Assembly: GCA_015179045.1 (NCBI GenBank)
Contig: WHUZ01000002.1
Location: forward strand, 186,001 to 250,000
Source of the DNA: Kalaharituber pfeilii
Lineage: Eukaryota; Ascomycota; Pezizomycetes; Pezizales; Pezizaceae
Reading direction: 5' to 3'
Length of the DNA stretch: 64,000 nucleotides
How positions within the stretch are numbered: the first letter of the stretch is position 1; each line of letters begins with the position of its first letter. A program made the position numbers and the translations under genes. Shown piece by piece: positions 52,830 to 64,000 of the stretch. Under the pieces are notes generated by a model. It saw only the letters and a list, made by a program, of their open reading frames with translations. It was not told the DNA's origin and did not search any database.

Positions 52830-55489
52830 TCCCAGTCTCGCTATAGAAAACGGTCTCCAATTGGAATTTGTGCTATGGTATCCGGGGCGTGTGGGTAGTA
52901 AAGTTAGCGTCGACTATGATGGGATTGTGGTGAAGTTAATGCGGTCTTTTAGATCGCGTGGATATATAGGGTAGGATAGAGATCTAGATCTAGGAGAGGC
53001 AGCTACCCAGCTATGGTGAGGTTGCTGCAGGGTAGAGAAGCAGTCTCTTAGGCAAAAGTATTTTTTTTCTTAACAGGATGTGCACGTGATTGCAACGAAA
53101 ATATTAGTCCGGTTTGGCAGTGTGCCTGCAATTGCAATAGAACTTCTGAGAATGAAAATTGTATAATTTTGGGGTGCAATGTGGTAAAAAAACAGATGCT
53201 ATATTAATCAGTGACCCCATTAGGCCCCCCCCAAGAGGCTCAACACCCCTTCCAAATCAATTCCGAGCTGTCCTGCTACTGTACATCGTAATCGCACTGT
53301 ACAGAACGCCTACCTATCTATCTCCAATTCCGCGTTCCCCCAAAAATCCCGATTTCCAAAAAAATCCATCTGGAAAATTCCATATAGAAACATGAAGGTC
53401 TAAGGACTCTAGTATCATAGCAATAAGGACCTTTAGAGAGTTTTTTGTATTATTCACTCGTCTTTGTTTATATTTTCCCTATTTGTTGTCCGTATCCTTT
53501 TCCTGTGCCCAAGGTACTGTATATATATTTCTTCGTTCTCTAATAGCCTCTATGTTTTTGATTTTATTTATTTTTTCTTATTTGCGACAATGCTATGGCG
53601 GGGTATTTGATGTGAGACCCCACTTTGTCTGTAGGGAATAGCATCGCGAAACACATAGCTAAGGACAGCCTTTGATTCAGTGGCCGGAAACAATAGTCGC
53701 ATGCCAAGCAAATTCTGTCTCTAGCGCTGCTTCAACTTTGGCCTGACTCCTCCAGCGACTTCTGATTCCGATTGAGGGAAGGTCCTTGTATCAAGAGTAG
53801 GGTGTTTGAAAGGCCAAACTCTGGTCCTAATCTTCCATCGGCCCTCCTGCTCTCCAATCTCCCTTCCTTTTCGGGTTCTCTCTGTCAACGAACTACTTTA
53901 GTCTGGTTGCAAGAACCACTTCAGCCATTGCCAAGCCAACCCCAGCTGGTTCCGAATGGGAGGCGTAGGAGTGGCCGCCCCTCCCTACCAGCAGTTCTAG
54001 TGCAACAGAATTCAATTCCGAGGCTCCGCCACTGCTTTAGAGAAGCTAGGCAAAACCAGTGACAGTCCGTTGATCACGACTTCGGGGGCAACATGATAAT
54101 CGATCATTGTTGGAACCGGAGCATTACGGTCCCTCTTTGAGAAAAAGATGCTGGACTACCCGTGTTCCCTGGCCCAAAATCGAACTAGGCCCTCAATTCT
54201 ATCTCTCCATGTCCTCACCATAACATTATAAGCTCCACTAGAGGCAACAGACAAACTACTTCACCAAGATATTGGTAATATTATTACTTGAAAAAGGCTC
54301 ACAAAGTAAAAGTGAGAGCCTAAGAAATTAAAAGAGATCTTTTAGAAGGAGAGTTAAAAAAAAAATAACAGGAGTATTGGTGGATCCGGACTCATAACCT
54401 GAAATCAGTTTCCTTGCGTGTGTTATGATGATGGGAGTATGGGAGGAACCTCCAGCACATGAGAGTATGAATACCTGCCGAATTCAGCACCAGCAGCAGA
54501 TTAGGGATGTGCAGGGTACTAACAGAGTACTAACTATCCACCAAGTAACCATTAGAAGGAAAAGGTAAGAGAGCTGGTCATTCTGCATCCTTAACAGCTT
54601 GGAAGCTCGAGGGTACCTTGCAGCTCCGACTCCGTTTTAGCTGCGATGGAAAATCGATGAGCGCAGGCTTCTAAACTCTTTACGTTTAACAAGGCTTCGC
54701 AGTTCGGGCAGCAAACCTCTACGCGTGCTCTTATAACCAATGGCTCTCCATCACCTCTCCCAACTGCAGTTCTCGACAGCCTGTTTGACGGCCCCTCCCA
54801 CCTCCGAGAGCCCCCCACGAGAGTCCCTTCGCCTCTTTTCTGCCTTTCCTACCGCCTCTCCAACTGCTCCTCTAACTGCTCCTCCGACTGCTTCTCCGCC
54901 CATACCCTCCCATCACCTCTCTATAGCCTTCCCGACCGTTTCACCCACCACTTTCCAACTGCCTCTTCCCCCCCCCTCCCACCGCCGTCTCTCGCATCTC
55001 CCTCTCTCTCGCCTCCACCTCTCCTACCACCCCCCGTATCGTCCCTCTGATATCCTCTCCCACGGCACCTCTGATAGTCTCATTGACATCCTCTCCCACC
55101 CCTTCATCTCCTGTCCCCCTTCTACCCCTACTCCCGTCGATTGCATAGCGTTAACATATAGCAGTATTGACGAAAAGATAGGACCATTGCGACTGTGACA
55201 GCATATTCAAGGCCAACAACTTGAAGGCGCTCATCTCCGCCTCACCCACTTCCTCCCTTCCCGCTTCCTTCACTCGCATACCTCCCTTTCCTCTCTGCGT
55301 CTCCTCAGATGGGACACAACTTATTTCTTGGTAGGTCGACTATTTGCTTTTTTTTGATTCCTCATATTGTTTTGTCCGATGGTTTATTCTTTTTCCTTAT
55401 TCCTATTAGCTAGCATTTAGAGAATTTATGCCAATCGATGGCATCTTCATTATCAGCGTCAGGGCGGCTTGGGTACACGGGGGTTCTAA
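52830..55489. other. Intergenic, no supported gene
   Basis: Includes a strand-asymmetric, C/T-rich low-complexity stretch (about 54770-55130) whose Pro/Ser/Thr-rich frame I do not call a gene. Nothing else recognised. Confidence 0.45.
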
Positions 55490-55857
55490 AACGGACCAGG
55501 TTTAGAACATGGTCGGCGGAGGAATGCTTTCTGGGTTGGGAGTGAATTCCAAGGCGAGTAGTGTTGTTCCTCTTAGAAACAAGCAAAGAACTCTTGTGGG
55601 TATAGGGGGTTGTGGATGCATGGAGCTTCAGACCAGGTCTGTAAAGAGGTCGGTAGAGGAACCTCATTGAGTTGGTTGTCAATTTTGAAGCAAAGGGGGG
55701 TCCACTTCCTAACAAGCAACTTATGGGTATGGGGCTTCAGATGGACCAGATCTCTAATATGGTTGGTGGAGGAAAGCCTAGCCAAGTTGGGTTCTGAATT
55801 CGAAGCGAGAGGAGCTGTTACCCTCTTTAACAACATGCAAGTGACTTGCGAGTACTA
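55490..55857. repeat. Three diverged tandem repeats of about 110-130 bp
   Basis: Each unit starts near GGT(C/T)GG(C/T)(A/G)GAGGAA, continues through GGGT/GAATT and AACAAGCAA, and ends at GGGCTTCAGA(T)..ACCAG. Starts are near 55511, 55649 and 55759. Both strands have open frames across the units, but without splice or start evidence. Confidence 0.6.
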
Positions 55858-57379
55858 GTATCCTGTATTTACAACTAGACGACGCAGACGACGTTCTCCC
55901 GTCGCAAATTCTTCGACGAAAACTGACGGCCGAGGGAGCATATATCTCAACCACCACAACAGAATTTCTATGTGCTTTTGTAGTGAAACTATAGCAAATG
56001 TTGTTCCTCATATATGGTTCTTTTGTTTCCCCCCCCTTAAAAAGAGCAGTTTTCAAGGAATTATAGCGCAGCGGATTTTCGCATGATCTATTTGTTTGGA
56101 ATCCCTATACAAAATATTAATATACACCCCTATCTATCAACGCATGGCCATAAAATCTTTGATAAAAGGGCATTTTAAAGAGTATATTACAATGCAGTAC
56201 TTCCTTGAATTTAAGTTTGACTAACTGCATGGTTGATGTTTGAAAATTCAGTCTTGGGTGTTTTGTACTTATTGGATATTTTTTGTATGAGAATATGAAT
56301 ATTGTAAATAAGCACACAAACATATCAGGTAACACTCTACGGATCTTCTTGTACTTTGTTATGGGTGAAGTTATGGCATTTGTGTGCCCTAGTCGTTTCA
56401 TTAAGTTTTATCGTCGGTCTGTATGCAAAAAAAAACTATACCGGTGATAATGGGTGGAAAACTTAAAAGAATACATTGAGCCATGTTTCCTTGAAAATGA
56501 CAAACAACTATGAGGAAGCAGAATTGTGCGTCAGTATTGGTTTAGCCCCCTTGCAAGGCGCATACAAAATTTTGTTCCAGTGGTTGAAGATAGATACTCT
56601 CCTCGGTCGTCAGTTTCGTTGTAGAGCGTGCATCGGGTAGTGGTGTTACGTCGTATCCTGGTGAAATGCAATGCAGGGGTTGTGAACACGCTAGGGTTGT
56701 GGCATACATGAGCTTCTGCTCCGTACCATGGTTGCGTTATTGATGGCTGACTTATTTTTGCGTATGTTTTAGACATCTCGGCGGCGAAGTATGGAAGGTA
56801 AATAGGAATACCGGTAGGAATGGTGTTGGGTGGACGGCAGGAGGAAATGTCCGGATCCGGAGTGAACAAAGTGGAGTAGACTCAACTCTCCGTTGCCAGT
56901 TTATTGTACATGTAAAATGCAGAATAGCCGACCATGCGTAGACAGCAACGGTATGGCCACTAAAGAGAATCACAAAGCCTATTTAAAATACACTTTCTTA
57001 AAGATCTCGTTATCACTCAAATGGGAAACTGAAATAAGTTAAGGTGCTTCAAATCTGAAACTCCGAGTTTGTTACAGTTGGGTCTATAATCGCGATATCC
57101 TGATAAAAGTCTAGTTTGAATGCGCTATTGAAGAATAGTATCATAAAGCAACGATGATGGTGAAAATTATGTGCACAGATTACTCCTGTATACTTAAATC
57201 TAAGATGATGTCCCTTGCAACTGCGCCGATGGAAGTGTCACGTGTCTTATAGCTTTCATGAAATAGAAAGTGTCAGGTTGCAGTCTCGAGCCTCAGTTTT
57301 GTCCGGAAACATAGTCGGGGCTCTTGGGAGAGCATACGCCCGCCACCAACCTGCCCGAGGGCCTGGCAGCAGCTGCTCC
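55858..57379. other. Intergenic, no supported gene
   Basis: Nothing recognised on either strand. Confidence 0.45.
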
Positions 57380-58760
57380 GCTCCGCCCCGCTGGTCCACC
57401 AACCCGCACCACTGCCTCGTCCCACCTTCTCCCACCAATCCCTCCAATCACTTCTTCAGCAGCAGCTCCAGCAACCACTCTGACGGCGCTGCCAGCAGCT
57501 TCCCCTCCTCCCTCCATCAGCTTTCCTCTCCCTCGCTTCCCCCTCCACAGAGCCGTCAGCAACAACCACTTCGACAGGACGAGCGTTTGAAAGCGACACC
57601 GCAACCACAACGTTTCCCCCAGCGATACCCACACAGATCGAAAGCTGTCAGCGCACTGAGTCTTCTGATCTAATTTTTACTCCAAAATATCCGACTCCTC
57701 AAGTCTCCCCCTCGGGGTGAAGTTTCGAGGAGATTTCCAGCTCCCGCTTCGTTGCTAACACATCAACCCAGCGTTAAGAACCAATAAGAGGCCCCGAGCA
57801 TCCGCCAGCCACCAATAGAAATGCCGGGGAAAAAGAGACACGTCCTCCCCGTCCCCAACGGGAGCCCTTACCACGGAGGGATGAAGACATAAATGACGAA
57901 CTGGAGGCACTGAGATGCAGGGACCTGGAGGCGCAGATAGCCAGGAGAAGGGACCCCCGCCAGTTCCCTCCCGAAGTCGCGGTTTGTCCTCGGGTACCTA
58001 CCCCCCATCCCAAAGTTCGTCCCCAAAAAGGCGCCCACACTGGGGTTCAGCCCCATCACCACCATACACGACACCAGTGGAACCCACCCCCGAAGCCCTA
58101 GGCTTCAGCACAATAGTCACCGTGCATTCGGAGGAGCTATCCCAGAACAAAGCACAGAGACCGCACCAACCCCCAGAGTCACGCCGACATCCATCCCGGG
58201 GCCCGCAACCAAGAAGCGAAAAGGCAAGATGGCGTCAGCTCAAGACCCGTACGCTTTCAAGCGACGGCTCAGCGACAAGGAGGCAAAGAACGTTGCCACT
58301 GCGCCCACGGGCCCCCCACCAGAAAAACAAACCCAGGTGCGACCCCAGTCACCCAACACGCTGACAGCACCCCCGTTAGCAACACCCCCCCACCAAACGC
58401 ACCCCCTCCCCCCGCGCTCGGGGCAAAGGAAGCGACGAGGAGAAAAGCGCCCCTCCAACCAAGCCCACCGCTGCCACCACTACTACGGAGTTACAAAGTC
58501 CGGCATCGTGGTACACGGCATAGCCCTGAGAAAGAACTTGGAAAATGTCCGAAAATGGCTGGAATCAGCCAACAAAGGCTTGGGACAAGTTGTTGGGATC
58601 CGATGGCTGAAAAAAAAAAGAGATTCTCGTCGAGGAGGGGAAGCTCACCAGCTCGGTTGTAATATACTTGGAGGAGCAAATCGAGCCTACACCAGGTAGA
58701 GTGAGACTGGGAGGAAAATGGCTAAAGTCATGCGAGTATGAATGGGACAGAAGACGGACT
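57380..58760 (+). pseudogene. LINE ORF1 (gag-like) relic
   Basis: Broken frames read as a fungal LINE ORF1. There is a long Pro/Ser/Thr-rich N-terminus, an acidic-basic helix (DEDINDELEALRCRDLEAQI, about 57882) and a Pro-rich linker. The conserved core VVHGIALRKNLENVRKWLES follows, then VGIRWLKKK (about 58500-58620). After the A-run at 58609-58619 the frame slips, and the expected continuation (SVVIYLEE...RLGGKWL) lies in another frame. Several other shifts are present. No RT follows. Because most LINE copies here are 3' fragments, this internal or 5' fragment is unusual and probably came from a rearranged full-length copy. Kinship with the family-A LINE is not shown. Confidence 0.6.
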
Positions 58761-58884
58761 TGACCGGCTTAAGCCTTTTCCTTTTTCCTTTGCCTGTAAT
58801 ACAGAGACAGCCATGGGCAGCACAGGAGACGGAATTTTTCTGGGTTGTTTCCTTGTATTTCTAATGTACCTTAAATCGCCATAG

Positions 58885-58940
58885 CTCTTAGGGCGGCATG
58901 CGATTAATGATATTAATAAAAAAAAAATAAAAAAAAAAAG
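58885..58940 (+). mobile_element. Family B micro-retroposon
   Basis: ATCGCCATAGCTCTTAGGGC, GATTAATGATATTAAT then an A-run broken by one T. The usual boundary (ATCGCCATAG); no clear duplication. Confidence 0.75.
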
Positions 58941-60029
58941 TTTCGATTTCTGCAGTTATTCTATCAGTAAGGTAGCATTTTACCTGTCATCAGTAGCTCT
59001 TATAGACCCCCCTCTTCCCAGTCCACGCTCCCTCTCACATTTACAGTATGCCGACAAAACCGAAGAATTCTTCGGTCATTGAAATCTGCGATCATAATTC
59101 TAGACAACCTCATATCTATTGTCAACTTCCGACCCACCCCAAAGTCACCCAAAATAGCATACTCAGAATTGGGACTTCCGATGTGAAAATACGTATTATG
59201 TACAGCAAATCTGAGCGTACATCCTGCAACACTGATGAAGATCGACATTCTAGACTTCCTGGTGACTAACCCTCCGTTAGGGTTTTCGTAGTAACAATTT
59301 TTATCAAACATTCACTACTTGAAAATCGGTCTCTGGAATTTATATTTTCTAGAGATTTTGTCGGGTTTAAGCCCAAAGCGGGGGCCATGAATGACGGACC
59401 TACATATCCCACTTAAACCTGAGGGTTTATACCAGAGTGAAATTGGACTTTGCGACCTACAATTGTGCCCTGCCATGGCGAACAGCTACAAGCGGGGTCA
59501 CGTGAAATAAAAAAAAAAAAAAAAAAAAAAAAAAGACCTACAATTGTGCATTTTTAGGGAACAAAAGCTGTGTTATGCTTTGGATGACTATGTAAACAGA
59601 GTAATATATAGCGACAACTAGAAGCTGTATTCCCCACTGGGTTATAACGATCTTATCTGCGTAATAACCACTAAATTTGCTTTCTTTTTTTTTTTAATTC
59701 ATAACTTATACGCAGTCCTGCTAGAACATGACGAGAGTTATAGGTACTTAAGCAACCTACAGAGGGATGAAAAGAAACTGCAAAACTAATGACGAACAAC
59801 CCCTCGCTAGTGTTGAAGACGGAAAAGAAAACACAACTATGCAAATCAGAAAACAAGAAAGCACAAAAGTTATGAGCAACGATACTAAATTTTACATACT
59901 GACTTCGATGCCTCAAAAAATTCATCCTTCGCTCTTACATCGCCTTTCTCCCGCAGGTAGCATAGCCCCACCTTGATCTAATTTGCCATTGGTAATAGCC
60001 CCGACCCATCGCAGTCGCGTCCCAAGTGA
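58941..60029. other. Intergenic with micro-insertions
   Basis: No gene. It contains the family-A unit at 59468-59534 and a diverged family-B-like stretch after the T-run at 59685-59694. The right end is the 3' flank of the NLR gene. Confidence 0.5.
59468..59534 (+). mobile_element. Family A micro-retroposon (41-nt body + A26)
   Basis: Perfect 14-bp duplication gacctacaattgtg (59454-59467, 59535-59548). Body CCCTGCCATGGCGAACAGCT... GGGGTCACGTGAAAT, starting at nearly the same base as the copy at 32178-32246. Confidence 0.96.
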
Positions 60030-63000
60030 TTATCGTTTCCGAGCACCATGCTGACGCAGTAATGTCACCATGGCTCTACGCTTTTCTGCAGCTGCCCAAG
60101 ACAGTGGCGTCCGACCATCCTTATCCTTTGAGTTGATATCCACCTTGTCTTGCCCAAGCAGGAACTGCACTACCTCCAGACGACCGCTTGCTGCCGCCAA
60201 TGACAGTGGCGTCCGACCACCGTTGTCTTTTGAGTTGATATCCACCTTGACTTGCTCAAGCAGTAACTTCACTACCTCCGGCTTGCCATACCATGCTGCT
60301 GCTGCCCATGACAGTGGCGTTCGACCATCCTTGTCCTTTGAGTCTATATCCACTTTGTCTTGCTCAAGCAGTAACTTCACTACCTCCGGACTGCCGTTCT
60401 CTGCTGCCCAGGACAGTGGCGTTCGACCATCCTTGTCCTTTGAGTCTATATCCACTTTGCCTTGCTCAAGCAGTAACTTCACTACCTCCAGCCTGCCATA
60501 CCTTGCTGCCGCTGCCCAGGACAGTGGTGTTCGACCATCCTTGTCCTTTGCGTCTATATCCACTTTGTCTTGCTCAAGTAGTAACTTCACTACCTCTAGC
60601 TTGCCATTCACTGCTGCCCATAACAGTGGCGTTCGACCACCATTGTCCTTTGAGTCTATATCCACTTTGTCTTGCTCAAGCAGTAACCTCACTACCTCCA
60701 GCCGGCCATACCTTGCTGCCCATGACAGTGGCGTTTGACCATACTTGATCTTTGAGTTTATATCTACTTTGTCTTGCTCAAGGAGTAACTTCACTACCTC
60801 CAGCTTGCCGTTCTCTGTTGCCCATGACAGTGGCGTTTGACCATACTTGTCCTTTGAGTTTATATCCACTTTGCCTTGCTTAAGCAGTAACTTCACTACC
60901 TCCAGCTTGCCGTTCCCTGCTGCCCATGACAGTAGCGTTCTTCCACCATAACTGTCCTTTGAGTTTATATCCACTTTGTCTTGCTCAAGCAGTAACTTCA
61001 CTACCTCCAGCTGGCCGTACTCTGCTGCCAATAACAGTGGCATTCGACCATTCTTGTCCTTTGAGTTGATATCCACTTTGTCTTGCTCAAGCAGTAACTT
61101 CACTACCTCCAGCTTGCCATTCCCTGCTGCCCATGACAGTGGCGTTCGACCATCATCGTCCTTTGAGTTTATATCCACTTTGTCTTGCTTAAGCAGTAAC
61201 TTCACTACCTCCAGCTTGCCGTTCTCTGCTGCCCATGACAGTGGCGTTCGACCATTATTGTCCTTTGAGTTTATATCCACTTTGTCTTGCTTAAGCAGTA
61301 ACTTCACTACCTCCAGCCAGCCGTTCCCTGCTGCACTTGACACTATCGCTCGACCATAACAGTCCTTTGAGTTTATATCCACTTTTTCCTGCTCAAGCAG
61401 TAACTGCACGATAGTCTCATGGCCACCATACACTCCCCATGATAGAGGCGTCATACGTTCCTTCCAGGGCTCCTGTGGATTTTCGGACTGGTGATTGAGT
61501 GTAGCTTTATATCCTCGCTTATAATTACGGGAAAGGTTGAGGTAGTTTCGTTTCGGTGCCCTCCAACTGAGGATTAGTGATACGACTGCTTCATGACCAT
61601 TTTGTATCGCAGTTATCAATGGCGTGCGGTCCCAGGGGTCCTTAGAGTTCACATCGATATCAGGTTGCTGCAGGAGCAGGCTAACAACATCTTTGTACCC
61701 ATACTCGCATGCGACAGCTAGTGGTGTTTGCAAGTCAGGATGACGTTTATAATTTACATCTTGGCCACTTTGAAGAAGCGAGGTCATGAGAGCCATTATC
61801 CCAAACTGTGCAGCCACATGAAGGCCAGAAAACGGAATTGGAAACTGTGTCAATTTTGTCCTGGAATCGTAGGATGGGTACTTCTTGGCTTGGTACTTCG
61901 CTAGATATTGAACTGCACAGGACGAGGTGTGTAGGCGGGACAATTCAAGGGCAAGAACTTCAACAGCGGCATTGGTCCCATGCTCTGCTTCACGGGCATG
62001 GTGGCCCCATTGCAAGGCCGCATATGGTAGGAATTTGAACTTGGCCTCAAGATGATCCATTTCATTGGCTGACTTGAGATGAGCGCGCAGTGGATCCAGG
62101 CTTAGGTATCTTAAGCAAGTCAGGGCGAGACAATTCCGGCTATCCGGAAAATGCGTACTGTGATTTTCCATCAGAAATTCCTGCAAGGAGAAATGGACAA
62201 GACGTAATGTAGTTGTCTCAGTTTCAAGAACGACCAGGCCGTAGCAAGACTCGATAATTGTTGTTGCAGAGGGTGCATTCTTTTCGAGTGTCTCAAGTGT
62301 TGTATTTTTACCATCTACTGCCAGTGCATGCCCTAGAGCATCCACCGTCATTGGTGTCTGAGCAAAAAAGGTCCACCTCAACACCTTCATTCCAAGCTCA
62401 GCCAGAGCAGGATTCGAGGAGTGCTGAATTCTAGCGATGATATCGTCATATACTCCAAAGGGATTTCTGGGTAATGTATCAAGGGCTTCATGTCTTTTCC
62501 ATGCTGTCATTTGTTGCATGACCGTGTCGATGTGAAAGGATGCTAAGAGGAACCTGTTTTCATTAGTATTTGCCATTATCAAAGTGAAAGTTTGAAAGAG
62601 ACACACATTCCAGCTGATTTTTGAGGTATTGTGTCTATAATCTTCTGCCTCAGCTGGCTGTCCATTGCTTGAGGTCGGGGGTCGCTTTCAAGTTGATGAG
62701 TAACATATGCGCGAATGTCATTCTCATTTGCTGCAATCTCTAGTACAACAGGTGAGGCTTTGAGTGTTTGAGTAATTTGCTCCTTGACATTTGGTCGTGC
62801 AGTAAGAAATAAGCGAAGCTGAGAACCCGAATGGTCAGGTGAATGTAATATTTCTTTGATTATATGAAGAAGTGACATGCGGGTTCGTTCCTCGAGTTCA
62901 TCTAGGGCATCAATACAAAGAAAACATGGTTCAAGCACTTCCAGCAGAAGCTTCATCATATCTTTGGCTTGTTGCAAGACCAGGTGAACTTCATCCTTGG

Positions 63001-64000
63001 TAGCTTCCTTTAAGCTATCAGATATGGCCTTGGATGCTTTGTCGGGAGCCAGACCGCTAAGAAGTTGCTTGATGAAACTTCCGATAATATTGAGGATTAC
63101 TTGATCCTTTTCCTCTCTATAGTCGCAGTATAAAAAGGCGATGCATTTGCTGGGGTATTGGACAGTCTGAGCCAACAGATAGTCAACCATAGCAGACCTG
63201 GCAAAAAAGCCACTAGTATTAGTATAATATTCATTATATAAATTGTAAACTAGTTCTTGAGTTCAATGTAAATTTGAACTTACATAATGACACTTTTGCC
63301 AGCACCTGGCATCCCAAAGCAGCAGAGTATTCGTGAATTTGGATCATTGTTTTGACTGGTGTACCAAGTCCGAAATGCATCAGTCTCGAATATCCAGAGC
63401 CCGGTGTTGTCCAGCCGAATGGATTTCATGTCGCTATGCCTTTGAGAGGGCTGTAGTGGTGACAAATTTTTGAGATATTTGTCGCGATTGATAGCTTTGC
63501 TCTAGTTAGTGATGCAATAAAAGAGCCAGTTATATATACATGCACACACCATATTCACGTTGCCATGGCAAGGTTGCCTGAGAAAGTTGTCCATCGTAAT
63601 TTTTTAATCCACCTTCAAGACTAACTGCTAATTCGTCCTTGGTAGAAATAGCAGCCAGCAATTGGTTCACCACTCCATGTAGTTCGGAAAGGTCCGCACG
63701 TATGTGCTTCACATCGCTACCCGTGGCTATATCATTCTTGAGTTCGGTCAAGTCGTCGTATGTTTTGGATACGAGTTCCCTACACCAAGTTAGATTGAAA
63801 TACACAGCTTCGACTGGCATGAAATATATTACCAGTTGCTGACATTCAGCGAACACTCTATTGTCAGCATGTAGCGGTGAAGAGATTCCGCAATTTCCGT
63901 ACATTCTTCCTTCTTAAATGGCCACTTCAAATGCTCGCGGAATCCTGCCGATGGCGATCTCAACTTTGACAAGGAAGAATGAACTCTCTTGACCATGTCC
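60030..64000 (-). CDS. NACHT-ankyrin NLR-type protein, 5' end outside window
   Basis: Five exons, phases all agreeing: 64000(+)-63833, 63779-63550, 63494-63284, 63197-62607, 62553-60030, about 1,240 residues visible. Introns are 53-86 bp. The N-terminal part (HLKWPFKKEECTEIAESLHRY, then a coiled coil ending in LPWQREY) fits the helical N-terminal domains of fungal STAND proteins. NACHT follows: Walker A CFGMPGAGKSVIM, Walker B CIDALDEL, and LRLFLTARP as sensor. After a helical linker (FLLASFHIDTVM, NPFGVYDDIIARI) come about 17 ankyrin repeats; the last 13 are nearly identical (GRTPLSWAA..GKLEVVKLLLEQDKVDINSKD). Such proteins act as intracellular non-self or heterokaryon sensors, and the repeat array is the recognition surface. 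No stop or frameshift is seen. The initiator ATG is not in the window. Confidence 0.93.
60063..61390 (-). repeat. High-identity 99-bp ankyrin repeat array
   Basis: About 13 tandem units of 99 bp (two of 105 bp through an extra Ala-Ala in AAAARYG/AAAAWYG, one of 102 bp) with very high DNA identity. The invariant core reads, on the plus strand, AGTAACTTCACTACCTCCAG. Confidence 0.95.

Noticed and set aside
54740..55198. 152-codon Pro/Ser/Thr-rich ORF
   Set aside because: Follows from C/T-rich low-complexity DNA; no start context or domain to support a gene.
60070..60738. Long plus-strand ORF of 222 codons opposite the ankyrin array
   Set aside because: Its Ser/Thr/Leu-rich repeats are the mirror of the 99-bp ankyrin units; the minus-strand frame has domain motifs, introns and a complete NACHT upstream.

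Overview
The window looks like a gene-poor, repeat-rich piece of a filamentous ascomycete (Pezizomycotina-type) nuclear genome. The evidence is short 44-115 bp GT-AG introns with CTAAC/CTGAC branch sites, a NACHT-ankyrin NLR-type gene, fungal HNH and MYND proteins, a pogo/Fot1-type transposase, a Tad-like LINE with RNase H and a Ty1/copia element. I cannot name the species.

Layout: 0-4 kb holds a LINE 3' end, a 409-bp inverted-repeat element, a small two-exon gene and an AT-rich block. At 3.96-9.49 kb is a complete copia element with LTRs that look identical and one in-frame stop. At 9.8-14.5 kb are an HNH-domain gene, a broken TPR (NLR-tail) relic and a small unknown gene. 16.3-17.5 kb is a Tc1/mariner relic. 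19.4-21.6 kb is a multi-exon membrane-protein gene. 22.9-25.2 kb is an apparently intact pogo element. 26.9-29.1 kb is a GC-rich F-box-like gene. 29.6-32.7 kb is a nest of LINE relics and hAT-type elements. 34-35 kb is a three-exon MYND finger gene. 36.4-38.05 kb is a 5'-truncated LINE. 39.7-41.7 kb holds a Cys-rich/F-box-like ORF and a membrane ORF. 44.9-46.1 kb is a nicotinamide riboside kinase gene and 46.93 kb a tRNA-Cys. 49.2-51.3 kb is a nested hAT-like element carrying a piece of an anillin/Bud4-like gene. 51.8-52.8 kb is a coiled-coil/beta-trefoil relic, 57.4-58.8 kb a LINE ORF1 relic, and 60-64 kb a NACHT-ankyrin NLR gene that runs off the right edge.

The most striking theme is more than a dozen very short poly(A)-tailed insertions. 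Their bodies are about 20-60 nt and many are flanked by perfect or near-perfect 11-15 bp target-site duplications. They fall into two families. Family A is the extreme 3' end of the Tad-like LINE. Family B is a hairpin-like unit of about 40 nt with a nearly fixed 5' boundary. They lie in 3' flanks, inside other transposons and, in one case, in frame inside a captured gene fragment. Two longer LINE tails sit within about 100 bp of the start codons of two ORFs. Two hAT-like families share CCAGGCC-rich ends.

All gene models were read by eye from splice signals and reading frames. Protein family names come from recalled motifs, not from a search.
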